Source: Macrocybe gigantea (Eukaryota > Basidiomycota > Agaricomycetes > Agaricales > Callistosporiaceae). From it: a DNA stretch of 64,000 nt. A program made the translations under genes and the position numbers. The stretch lies in the NCBI GenBank assembly GCA_011319805.1, contig SJRY01000324.1, positions 17,839 through 81,838 of the forward strand, given 5' to 3'. The first letter of the stretch is position 1, and each line of letters opens with the position of its first letter. The notes under the pieces are model-generated. The model saw nothing but the letters and a program-made list of their open reading frames with translations. It was not told the origin of the DNA and did no database searches. Below are positions 54,411-64,000 of the stretch, one piece after another.

Positions 54411-56916
54411 TTATTTGGCACGTAACTTTCGAGCTTCGGTGCGCATTGCCTGCATAAGTCCATCGTTAATCTTTTTTTGCTCTGGCGTCTCGTAACCCTG
54501 GCATAAGTCCGCAGAAGTCAACTCGACTATCTCTCCTGACAGGCTGTCCTCGCCGCTCTCGTCTCGGTTCATGACGGCGCACCGGATGATTGCCGTGTCA
54601 TCATCATACCGGTGATGGATGCGACGCACGTATTTACCTCGGTGCTCGCCTCTCACGACCACTAAAAGACCGTTGTCGCGAGTTGGATGAGCCGGTTCAA
54701 CCGTAACCCATTGCGTTGGGATATTTTCCGACGTTTTGTAGTGCTGGTGTCGCAGAGAGACATTGCCGTTTTCATCGGATACAATCGAGATTGCCAGCTT
54801 CTTGTTGTATCCGCCGCCGTTCACCTTGACCCGTACCATACGACCGACAAGACGTGGATCGAGCAAAAAATGCTGCGCCTCGGATTGTTGGCTTGTGGAA
54901 CTGGGATGCAGGCTGGGAGCAGGTTGTCGCGGAGTCAGTGCAGGGAGAGGTGAATAGGGCATCCACGCGCTGGGATTCCAGGCTGGGCTCGACAAGCCAA
55001 AGTTTGGCATCGGTGTTTGACCACCTGTCATCCCAAGTGTGGGTGGGGCCAGTGAATGAGAAGAGCTTGATGCCTCGGGGTGATTGCGAGGCTTAAATCG
55101 AGGATTGCCATGTGGAAGGCAGGTGAAAAGTTTTTGACCGGACCTGTTAGATTCGAATCAGCAAGGACTTATGCCAATGCAACCAGAACTTACGGTGGAT
55201 CAACCACGTCGTCATAATCGAACATGTAGTTTTGAAATGGGGCGGCGGGATTGAAGCGCAGAAGTTGGACAACTAATTTGATGCCGCTTGCAGTAGATTC
55301 ATCGCATATGACGTCCTGGACCATAGCGCGAGCGCCCTTCATGGAGTGGTGCTGCTTCGTTATCAACACCTCACGTCCCCTCCATGGAATGTACTCTCGG
55401 TCCTGCGTCGTTTCGCGCGGCGGTGGCGGGTTTAGCAGATTTTCTGGCTCAATAATCCTTAGGCAATTGATGTGCATGGAATACGACTGGGAAAGATATC
55501 AGAAATAGTGATAGAAATATCGCAGGCGTCCTTACAACTAAGTTGCTCCCCATGGATTGTGCCAGGCCATCCGGCTGCTCAAGAAGGTGCACAGTTGTAT
55601 CAACCACGCCCACGACCCACGCCTTTTGGCCTATACGTGGTCCGCCCGTCATTTCAACGAAATTTCCTGCCACAATCGCTTTGCGAAGATCACGCCAGGG
55701 AACGTTGACCAAGCCCTCCCCATTTTCCAAATCTACTTCAACGCCATTCTCAGAAAGAGAGCGAATAGTTCCTCGCTTGCCTGAGGATGTGACGTCGACA
55801 ATTTCCTGCTCTGCAAATTTCCACTCTGCGGGACATATGAACTTGGCAGTCTGGACCGCCGGATGACCGCTGACATGGTATGTCAGAAACGCCTCACTGG
55901 ACAAGTGAACGTCAGCACGAGTCACGGAATGAGAGTCGAAGTCCTTCAACAGGAGTCCGTGTTCCAAATTCACACCACAAAGCTGGAATACTTGATCCTC
56001 CTCCATGTGCCTGAGCCGAAGGTGTAAGCGTTCGGGGAGAGCGGAGGGATCGAATAGCTTGGGGACGGGAGGAATAGTTGATCGTTTCCTCTTCTTCGGG
56101 TGGGGCGGATCGTTGAAAGTCAGGCGAGGTATCAGCAAGACACCTACGAAGGGGCCGGCACAGTTGCGGATTAAGCCTACGTCGCCCTTGTACCGGCCCC
56201 GGAGAACCCTCACCCATGACCCGACTGTAGGAGTATCCACAGGCTCCAATACCGTCAAGGTCCGCTGCCAATCCTTTACGTCGATCTGCTTTGCGTTGAT
56301 TTCCAGGGTACGATGAGAAACACCTGGGATTATTTTGAGGAGCTGGCGGAGGGCTTGATTCATCGTTGCTTCTACATAGATGGAGCCGCGAGGTAGACCC
56401 CTATGGAAAGCAGCACGGAGTTGATGCTCAGGTTTGGCTGCCAGGAATAACGACATCAACGCCTGATCCTCCACGCCAATCTACACAGAGAACGTTAGTA
56501 GCCATCGAAATGCTTAAGGTCCACTTACGCGGCAAGGAATACGCCATAATGGATAGTCATCGTCTTTCAATATGCCCTCCAACGGAACGCCCACACTGAT
56601 TTCTTCGTCCAGCGGACACAGAGACGTATTTCGAGGTTGATGCGCGTACTGTGCGATGCGCGACAGCAGGCTTTCAAAGCCGTCCTCGTTTTCATTGTCC
56701 TCCGGTAACCGGCGTGCGGAGGGACCAGTTTGCACATCAGGGATCGTATCGTCTATGAAGTCGTCTGGAGATAGAATAGTTATCTTGTGTCATTTCATAG
56801 AGTCAGTCCAGCTCACCAAGATCGTCCTCCTCCTCATCATCACTGTCATTTTGGTCGTCCACCTCCGCCTCAACGTCGAAGAATCGTAAAGCTGCGTCTG
56901 AAACGTATCGGGGCAT
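54411..56916 (-). CDS. Spt5-like protein with NGN and KOW domains (cargo of hAT)
   Basis: Five exons on the minus strand: 56916-56817, 56764-56529, 56480-55536, 55486-55194, 55143-54411. Introns are 48-52 bp with GT..AG ends. The exons sum to 2,307 bp, 768 aa plus stop, with no interruption; an in-frame ATG at 57000 would add 28 aa. N-terminus acidic (DVEAEVDD, SDDEEEDDLDDF). The NGN-like domain is about residues 100-170, with PLWRIPCRIGVEDQAL and the hallmark GSIYVEA at about 144-150. KOW-like segments: VGSWVRVLRGRYKGDVGLI (about 193), GNFVEMTGGPRIGQKAWVV (about 390), REVLITKQHHSMKGARAMV (about 460), VGRMVRVKV (about 600) and LLVVVRGEHRGKYVRRIHH (about 668). Spt5 is a nuclear RNA polymerase II elongation factor. 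This protein is shorter than a typical Spt5 and lacks an obvious C-terminal heptad-type repeat. Role in the transposon unknown; it could tune transcription of the element. Start codon is uncertain. Confidence 0.8.
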
Positions 56917-57158
56917 TGCGGCAACTTTGAGTGCGGCGTAGAGGCTAAGAATCATTATCAGCATCCTGCCGCACGAAACCGATGGGTAAAACGACGGCAA
57001 TGATCATTGCGAACGACGCGTACGTCGTGCAATGACTGATTTCACGCGTTCTTCTTTGCCTTTCATTTTTTTTCTCACTCATTTTCATTGCAATAACTAT
57101 TTACTGACTACTAGAACGAACGTTGACTTACCGGGAGTGGACGACCACACCACGAAGG

Positions 57159-57371
57159 GGGATGGTAGTAGTAGCGGACGAGGAGTGGAAGCGTGCGAAA
57201 GCGGAGTTGGGCGGCATCATAGGGTAGTGGGAAGTTGAAACGTCGGGTATTGCCCGGGACCGAGTTCCCGACTCGGGCAATACCCGACGTTTCAACTTCC
57301 CACTACCCTATGATGCCGCCCAACTCCGCTTTCGCACGCTTCCACTCCTCGTCCGCTACCACCACCATCCC
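57159..57371. repeat. long nearly perfect palindrome between the two hAT genes
   Basis: Arms 57171-57256 and 57274-57359 are perfect reverse complements (86 bp) around a 17-bp loop. With two mismatches the arms extend to 57159 and 57371 (98 bp). It lies in the presumed shared upstream region of the divergent genes. Transcription would give a long hairpin RNA. Confidence 0.92.
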
Positions 57372-57778
57372 TCCTCATAGTGTACCAAGTTGCCATCCCA
57401 TTGTAGTTAGGCGTCGATTTACATTAGATAGTACCTGAGTAACTTGAATGTCATGAAATGAAGTGACTGTCTGAGAAGTTAATGGACAATGAGGAGGATA
57501 AATGGGTCAATGACGCCCAAGTAGGTCAGATAACCCGAACGCATGATGATAAAGCACCACCATACATGCAGCTTAGGGAGGACCTCGAGGAGGGGAACAT
57601 TCAAGTACGTCCCTTGCCAGCATACTCTCTAAACGTAATCGAGCCTCTTATCTTTGCCATGCAGGATGTAGCATGCATACCGCATTCAATCCCTCCCGTC
57701 CGCGTCATCAGGTGGCATGTTCCACCTTATATGACCAGGCGAGCGTTTCGGACTTGTGCCATCTCCACCCAGTCAGTA

Positions 57779-60700
57779 ATGCCTCGCAAACCACGACGCC
57801 AAGCGACTACAGAGCCATCGACGGATGCTCCACCAACAGTTCCCATCGATTCTACACCCGAACCTTACACTCCGGAAACTGAAGGTGGCGCTGGAATAAA
57901 GACAAGGAGACAGCGGGCTATCCCTTCACGGCCAACTCACCCCACCACTCGTCTGGCAGCCCAGCAGTCTGCTCCACATTCTCTCCAGCCTTCTACGATT
58001 TCCTCAGCGGATCCCACTCCGCGTCCTATTCCGCCTGAGATCTTTCCGCCTCAGACCCTTCTGCTGCCTCGTCCCACTAGACGCCAAGCTGCATCTCCCC
58101 CCGACCTTTCCTCTGGTGAGGAGTTCGACTATGGAGGCGTTGATGGCCAGCGGTACAGCGACGATGAAGGTTCTACTAATGCGCCACCACCGTCAGAGAG
58201 TCTGGCAACCGAAGCCGGCTCTTCACCCCTTCCAGTCGTCAATTTCACGGGCCCTGCGAAGTCCAAAGGACGAAATATCGCCTACGATATACAACACTTC
58301 TTCGATAAATCGGACAAGACCGTAGGCACCGTGTGCCTTTTGTGCAAGTAAGTCGATCTCAATAGCCCTGAATTCATCTCCCTAATGCTTGCCATATTGT
58401 AGGAAGAACGGAATCAACAAGGTCTTTAGTTCCACGACTTCGAACTCTCCCCTTCGCGACCACTTGTTCAGCAAGCACCGGGACGAGTACCTCAATGTTT
58501 GCGCAAGTAAGGGATGGAAAGTTCAGAGTGCCGATACAAGGAACGCTCCAGCCTTATCAGCACTAGACGCCAACAGACTACCTTTCACGCTCGAGAGGTT
58601 TCATGAGTATCTCGTCAGATTCATCATCGTCGATGATCAGGTAGGCCCATAGTTTGTACATGACAGCCTGACACTGACTGTTATTCCCGTTTAGTCCATC
58701 AGCGTCGTTGAATGCCCAGAGTTCCGGACGCTGCTCCTCCTTCTGCGGGAAGCACTGCGCGATGCGGACATTCCTCATCGGACAAAGATAAGGGAATCGA
58801 TTATGCAGCGAGTACACCGTCTTCTACCTGAATTAAGGCAGAACTTTGCGGTTTGTTTTTGATTTACATATTTCCGTCTTGTTATTCATCAGATTTTTCA
58901 GAACGCTCCCGGAAAAGTGAACTTCACGATGGATATTTGGTCCTCGTCATCTTTACGCCCGTTCTTGGCTATCACAGCGCATTGGATAAGCCGCGACAGT
59001 GACAGTCGTGCTCTCAGTCTCGAGTGTTCCCTGATTGCTTTTCATCACCTGCGTGGCACACACTCCGGAGAACGTCTTGCTAGAGTCGTCCTCCCTCTTT
59101 TGGACCGCGTCGGAGTAACCGTCAAGGTAATGCCATTTTACATACAAGAAGTGCTAGCTCTAACATTTAAGTAGGTTGGACTTTTCACTCTTGACAACGC
59201 GTCCAACAACGTGACTACTCTTCAACATCTCGAGTCCCTCCTCCGACAACGCGATATCCCATTTCACCACCGAGAGAATCGTATACGATGCTTTCCTCAT
59301 GTTGTGCACATTTGTGTGACACATGTCATTAAGATGTTCTCGAGCAAACCAGAAGAACGCGCCAACATTTGTATTGAACCGTCAACATCCGATGCTTTTA
59401 CCATTCCCCTTGACGCATCCGCGATCCCGAACGTTTTCTTGGATACCTCAGATCCAAGTAACGACCAAGATTTCGATGAGAGTATTCTGCACTCCATTCC
59501 ACCCCCTCCTAGCTGGGATAACGAAGCTCGTCAAACGTATGAGGAAGCCGTGGCTCGTAATCCGCTCGCCTTGGTCCGGAATGTTTGCTGTGCTGTGCGT
59601 TCATCTGGTCAACGAAAAGAAGCGTTCTTTCAAGTCATTCAAGATGGCATCGCACGCGGAAGATTCAAGGACGACGAAGGCCTATTATTAACCGTCTACG
59701 AGCTTCTCCTCGATGTCAGGACACGATGGGATTCAACGTTCCTAATGGTTGAGCGATTCCTTTATCTCCGTCAGGTATGTATTACCAATCCAACTTGGTC
59801 ACGGATTCACAGTCTTACAATGAATCCCAAATAGCCGATCGAAGTCTTTTTGTCGTTGCCGGAACAGAAAGCTCTTCACAAACTACGTTTAACGTCATGT
59901 GAATGGCAGGTTTTGGTCGATATTAAGAGCATCCTCGAGGTATTGTAGCTGGAGCATTCTATTAACAGACTTTTTTCATTTATTCCTCCTTAGGTGCCAC
60001 ATAACGTGTACAATGTCTTATCGTTTGAGCGGGTACCTACACTATGTGATACAATCCCTGCCATAGAGACATTCATGACTCTCTGGGAAGAGCTCCGCGA
60101 GAAGAAACCGCATCTTGGTCCTTTCATTGATGTCGGTTTGGACTACGCTATCAAGTACTACCGAAAAATCGACGATACCCGAGCCTATGCAATCGCATTA
60201 TGTGAGTAGCCCATTGTGACGTGGACATTTACTGACAGCATTGTCTAGTTCTAAATCCGACTGTGCGGATGTCGTGGTTTCGAGTCCACTGGGAACGGGA
60301 ATACGCTGACGAGGCTGAGAAAGCGATCAAGGAAACAGTACGTTCGGTTGTGTTTCTATTTGATCGACTGCTGATATTCAAGTAGATGATGGAATATCGG
60401 CATAATCAACCAGTCACGCGGATCGCGAGCAATGCCCCTGCTGAGCCACGTCGCGTCGCTCCACGACAACTCGCCTGGCAGAAACTGACGTTGAAGGTGA
60501 CAGAAGGACGTGGCATCTCGACCGGAACCCAGAGCGTCGAGGAAGAATTTCAACGGTACGTCATGGGCCCATTGCATAATATAGGTGAAATTGTTCCACT
60601 TCGATTTTGGCAGGTAAGTTGATAAATATTGAATATTCGAATGACCTCTCATGAATTTATCCAGGCGAACGAAACGGTCTTTCCTACCCTTTACGCTATG

Positions 60701-61015
60701 GCACTCGACTATCTCTCTGTACCCGCCTCAGCTGTTCCGTCAGAGCGAATATTCTCATCGGCCAGCGAAACGGACACAAAAAAACGCAATCGCATTCATC
60801 CAGCGCTTATGGAAGCCCTTCAGTTACTCAAATTCGCATACAAGAAGGATCGCATCAATTTCACGCAAGGCCTCCTTACTCCGATTTCGGACTTGATGCC
60901 TAGTGACGGCGATTTGCTTGCCAGACTGGCTGGTGATGCTGATTCATCGATCATGGATGACATTTTACGAATGACGGGGCAGTATTATGACGAGGAGATG
61001 AACGAAACAAACTAA
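57779..61015 (+). CDS. hAT transposase (BED finger, hATC dimerisation domain)
   Basis: Ten exons: 57779-58347, 58403-58640, 58695-58850, 58902-59126, 59175-59774, 59835-59939, 59994-60201, 60249-60337, 60386-60613, 60665-61015. They sum to 2,769 bp, 922 aa plus stop, without interruption. A Pro/Ser-rich N-terminus (PTVPIDSTPEPYTPETEG) precedes a BED-type zinc finger across intron 1 (CLLC at about 186, then HLFSKH). RNase H-like core: Asp in NFTMDIWSSSS (about 332) and in LFTLDNASNNV (about 403). C-terminal hATC domain with LSVPASAVPSERIFSSAS (about 822-842) and RNRIHPALMEALQLLKF. Start chosen at MPRKPRRQ; the frame is open upstream to an ATG at 57482, so a longer first exon is possible. Probably active. 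Confidence 0.88.
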
Positions 61016-61300
61016 TATTGTCTATTTAACACGAACGAAATACAGGTTACTTTTTCTACACTACACCAGCACATTTCGACTCCCCACATAAGCCGAACGA
61101 TGACGACGCATGTGCCTCAACAGCATTTTGCTGTCGCTGAACAGGTCCGAGAGCCGGCTTGGTGACCAGTTTAGTCGGCCCAAACAGGCTTAGCTGAATA
61201 AATCGGCTCGGCTTTACCCGCTGAGCCGAGTCAGACCCGAAGTCGCGGCTCACCAGAGCCGACTTGCGGTTAGCCGAGCCGCGGCAACACTAGCCCCAGT

Positions 61301-61424
61301 AGACTACATATATAAGACCTCAGAATATATCCATAACTCTAGGCTTAATATTACCTTTGCAATCATCTCAAACCGCTCTTGTACTTAGTCTGCCCAAGTC
61401 CTTTGAGATTTGTCTAGCCTAACA
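61301..61424 (+). repeat. diverged LTR A' , right part
   Basis: Continues LTR A' after the hAT element: TATATAAG (61309-61316), the conserved AGGCTTAATAT (61350-61360), and the end TGTCTAGCCTAACA. The bases after it (ATGAC) do not match those before 53893, so it is not a simple solo-LTR insertion; it more likely closes element D. Confidence 0.75.
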
Positions 61425-61689
61425 ATGACCTTTGGTTGCCAGAGAGGGAGATGAAAGATTGTGAGGTGTTGGACAACTGGGTAGCAAAGAAGACAAAGAA
61501 GATGCCAACAAAGATGCCTAGAATAATGGATAACACGTAACCTCCCTGCCAGTAGCTTTTCTCCAACACCTCATTGGGGTTTTTGATGCACCTGTGTGTT
61601 TCATCTTTAGAGGAGGGAAGGGTGTAAGCCTGGCCTACAGCAGTTGACATAATGAGAACTGACATCATTAGACTGACACATAATTGCAT
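61414..61689 (-). pseudogene. small secreted/membrane-type protein fragment
   Basis: Minus-strand frame of 91 codons from 61689. The first 21 residues look like a signal peptide (MQLCVSLMMSVLIMSTAVGQA) and a hydrophobic segment (GGYVLSIILGIFVGIFFVFFA) at about 49-69 could span a membrane. The last codons and stop come from the end of LTR A', so the gene is cut or the frame is accidental. The upstream sequence and first ~25 codons are duplicated at 63637-63790. No family recognised. Confidence 0.35.
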
Positions 61690-61790
61690 TGCTGACTAAT
61701 GACAATATGTTCTACATATATATCTGTAGCTACTATCAAGGAATCCAATCCCCATTTTGTGACTATTCTCTCTTCATCCCTGTTCCACCC
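61622..61790 (-). repeat. duplicated gene-start segment, copy 1
   Basis: Minus strand: GATTCCTTGATAGTAGC, a TATATAT box, AGCAATGCAATTATG and the signal-peptide coding region. Clear similarity to 63637-63790. Confidence 0.6.
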
Positions 61791-61799
61791 CCCTCTTGC

Positions 61800-62550
61800 C
61801 AGTGTGGCATGCCCCAATGTGTGCTTTGGATAGTTTCATATAAGGTGTCCTAGTTTGTTGCAATTGAAGCAGTTGTTGCTTCTTACTTTGTTAACCTCCA
61901 TCACTTGTTCTCCTTCCTAACTTGAACTTCTTGATTTGTGATGGGTGCTTGCGAAATCTCCCCTCATGATGTTTCTGTGCTTATTGATGTTTTATCCTAC
62001 TGCTTGAATGGTCTTGATGTATTCATCTCTATCTGCTGGGAGTTCCAAGATCAAATGTACTGCTTCTGCAGTTCACTAGTTAAGGCTCCTTTCGAGTAGA
62101 AAGTATGGCACTATTTCTGTTACTCTGGCTTTTCCTACAAGGTCTACAAATTTGTTCAAGGACTCATTGATCAGTCAGTTCCCTTGTCTGATATTGGAAG
62201 TTTGCTTCCTGCCTGTAAGGGTGACATAATGTTACTAAATTGTGCTTTGATTTTAGTTATGAAGGCAGCCCATGTGTCTGTGGTTGTAGTGGTATTGATC
62301 TTCCTTAATGCCCAGTGGGCTCCTGGTCTGTTAGTCATTCTTGATAGGACTGCTCTAATCTTCTGCTCATTGGTGAGTTTCTGGTATATGCCTATGAATA
62401 GTTTCATCTTCTTCTACCAAATATCAAAGGCAGTTCAATCTCCTATAAAGGATTTCAGGTCAGCAATGACTCCTTTGAGTTCTGTTGCTATTCTTAGTCC
62501 AAGTTTGAGCTCTATCTCTGGCTATTTAGAAACTTCTTCTAGAGTCTCTC
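61800..62550 (-). pseudogene. gag remnant related to element A
   Basis: Minus strand. The capsid-like part at 62407-62171 (MKLFIGIYQKLTNEQK, RAVLSRMTNRPGAHWALRK, FSNIMSPLQAGSK) matches element A gag (14787-15000) closely in protein. Further down (about 61870-61910) is a decayed CCHC knuckle (CFNCNKLGHL). No LTR or pol is attached. Several stops. Confidence 0.7.
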
Positions 62551-62559
62551 TAGAATGGT

Positions 62560-63636
62560 AAAAAATTAGTAAAGAAGTGTAAAAAGCTCTCAAAGCTTCT
62601 AAAACATTAAATTACAGCTTTTAAATATAAATAGATGCTAGTAAGCATAGGAATGGATGGAAATAGAATCTGTAATATTGAGGCATTGTTCTGACTAGCC
62701 TTAATCATACTTAACATGTTGACAAGTATTTATTTTTGAAAGCTAGAACTAAACAAGGGCAACCTTATAGAAATAAAGTTACAGTTCTTTTATAGCAGTT
62801 TTTATAAATAATAAAATTCCCAAAAACAAAAAAAATTTCAATTCAGCAGTCACATGACCCATGTGATGTGATTCTTCATATCCCTGATGTATTGAAGCAC
62901 TATGTCTTTATGTATGCCTTAAAGAATGAGGTCTCAATTCTATTCCAGAGATTATCCACATCACTGGCATTTCATAGGCAACACTCTGTCAGACTGCATG
63001 TTACAAAACTTAACAGAAAGCATTATAAAAGTCATATCTTGTTGTGCTGAGGCTTTGTGAAGGGTGGTAGGCATTCAGAGCATGCCAAATGCAGAGTTCT
63101 GCACAGAAATAAGATAGGTAACATGACATTTAATTTGCAATTTTTTTTTCAGAAATCTCATTATTTATGAAAACAGCTGTAAACAAAACATTCCAAGAAA
63201 TTGCCATCTGTTATACTTCATGTAAAAACAAGCTTGCAAAAGTGATAGCATTGGGTTTTTTAAATTGAGGCATTCTTCTGATGTGCCAATGCTAGGATAT
63301 GTACAAAACATATATGTGATAATATGAAAAAGTGCCTCTGATGAATTTCTGCAGTATAAATTGAGGCATTGTTCTGAATTGCTTTTAAAAGTAGTAGCAT
63401 TGGTTTTTTTAAATTGAGGCATTATTCTAAATTGCTTAATATTACTTTATAGCTTGATAGTTGTTTATTTTGAGGGCTAGAGCTGAACAGAGACAAAGTC
63501 AAGCTCTTGACTATGACCAAGGCAATTAACTGAAATGTAACATTTTATTTTGGCAAAGTGCATTGGTTCTTTTAAGTTAAGGCAAACTAAACAATTATTT
63601 ATAATTAAATAATCTATATATCTCATCTTAAGCTAT
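62560..63636. other. AT-rich spacer with a recurrent TTGAGGCATT motif
   Basis: No gene. TTGAGGCATT followed by a TTCT-type core occurs near 62679, 63267, 63361 and 63414, with a weaker form near 63575. The spacing is irregular. Confidence 0.5.
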
Positions 63637-63790
63637 GTAAGCCTGGCTTACAGCCCTTGCACAATGAGGCTGACTGACCACCAGACTGACATACTCACAT
63701 AATTGCATTGCTTACTCATATAATACACCCTATATATACTACTAGCTATGATTGAGGAATCCAATTCCTTCTTTGTGACTGTTTTCTCTT
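63637..63790 (-). repeat. duplicated gene-start segment, copy 2
   Basis: Minus strand: ATTGGATTCCTCAATCATAGC, a TATATATAGGG box, AGCAATGCAATTATG, then a hydrophobic start MQLCEYVSLVVS..SQAY that soon stops. Counterpart of 61622-61790. Confidence 0.6.
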
Positions 63791-64000
63791 ATTTCTTGTT
63801 AGTGTTACATGTGACACATGCTTCCACTTTTTTTGAACAGCTTCTACTCATGCTCCGGTGTGGAACTCAGTGGATTCCTCTCTTCTTGTTCTCTTGTTCT
63901 CCCCCAATCTCTTCGAACATCGTCTCTGTGCCTTTTTCAAACACCCATGCCCATGCACTCATCCCTGAATATTGTTCAAACTGCCACTAAAGGTAGAACC
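63791..64000. other. no feature seen
   Basis: Pyrimidine-rich sequence at the window end without a convincing reading frame or repeat. Confidence 0.5.

Larger units (their letters stand above)
54114..61292 (+). mobile_element. intact hAT transposon carrying an Spt5-like gene
   Basis: 7,179 bp with 17-bp perfect TIRs (TAGTGTTGCCGCGGCTC), flanked by the 8-bp duplication GCCCCAGT (54106-54113, 61293-61300), as expected for hAT. Subterminal regions (54130-54270 and 61150-61280) are rich in repeats of CGGCTC/GAGCCG, likely transposase-binding sites. Contents: a minus-strand Spt5-like gene (54411-56916), a long palindrome (57159-57371), and a plus-strand hAT transposase gene (57779-61015). Both genes are open after splicing, in contrast to every other element here. 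Inserted in LTR A' about 15 bp upstream of its TATA box (61308-61316). Confidence 0.9.

Noticed and set aside
57482..57778. In-frame ATG 297 bp upstream of the chosen hAT transposase start.
   Set aside because: The extension looks unlike transposase N-termini and MPRKPRRQ is a more natural start; kept only as an alternative.
53893..61424. LTR A' as a solo LTR with its own target duplication.
   Set aside because: The five bases before (ACAAC) and after (ATGAC) do not match; it more likely ends element D.
1..64000. tRNA, rRNA or other structural RNA genes.
   Set aside because: No cloverleaf with A and B boxes or rRNA-like conserved stretch was noticed by eye; a tRNAscan run could still find one.

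Overview
The window looks like a heterochromatic, transposon-filled stretch of a basidiomycete (probably Agaricomycete) nuclear genome. The evidence is short introns of about 48-60 bp with GT..AG ends, several chromodomain Ty3/gypsy families, and a DDE transposase family with a Cys-rich insertion that I know from Agaricomycetes. I see no ordinary host metabolic gene. Almost all coding sequence belongs to mobile elements, and most of it is broken.

Layout. 1-3016: 3' end of a gypsy element of family A (ORF3 plus LTR A) inserted into a minus-strand gypsy element C (gag, leader, LTR C). 3155-4140: a degenerate ~86-bp minisatellite. 4230-6736: a decayed spliced gene on the minus strand. 7149-10560: gypsy element F. 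10571-12625: gypsy element G. 12628-30046: a nest in which DNA transposon T0 sits in G, gypsy B (163-bp LTRs, TSD CTCAC) sits in T0, gypsy A (320-bp LTRs, TSD TGAAA) sits in B, and DNA transposon T1 (TSD TA) sits in A. After T0 come a clipped LTR A and a second copy of C. 30047-42369: an apparently identical 12,323-bp repeat of 17724-30046, followed by a third T copy at 42370-45481 inserted in the second C copy, which continues to 47219. 47220-53890: a rearranged gypsy element D. 53893-61424: a diverged LTR A split by an intact 7,179-bp hAT element. 61425-64000: a gag remnant, duplicated gene-start segments and AT-rich spacer.

How it fits together. The flanks of the three T copies tell a simple story. 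T1 is flanked by A on both sides and T3 by C on both sides, while the middle T has C on its left and A on its right. Unequal crossing-over between T1 and T3 would give exactly this. Families A and B both carry a primer-binding site complementary to their own LTR, as in Tf1-type self-priming. Family A also has a candidate -1 frameshift signal between gag and pol, and a third ORF joined to pol by an ATGA overlap; its two diverged copies differ only at synonymous sites.

The most unusual locus is the hAT element. Between its 17-bp TIRs and 8-bp TSD it carries two genes that are both open after splicing: a 10-exon hAT transposase and, divergently, a 5-exon Spt5-like NGN/KOW protein. A nearly perfect 98-bp-arm palindrome lies between them.
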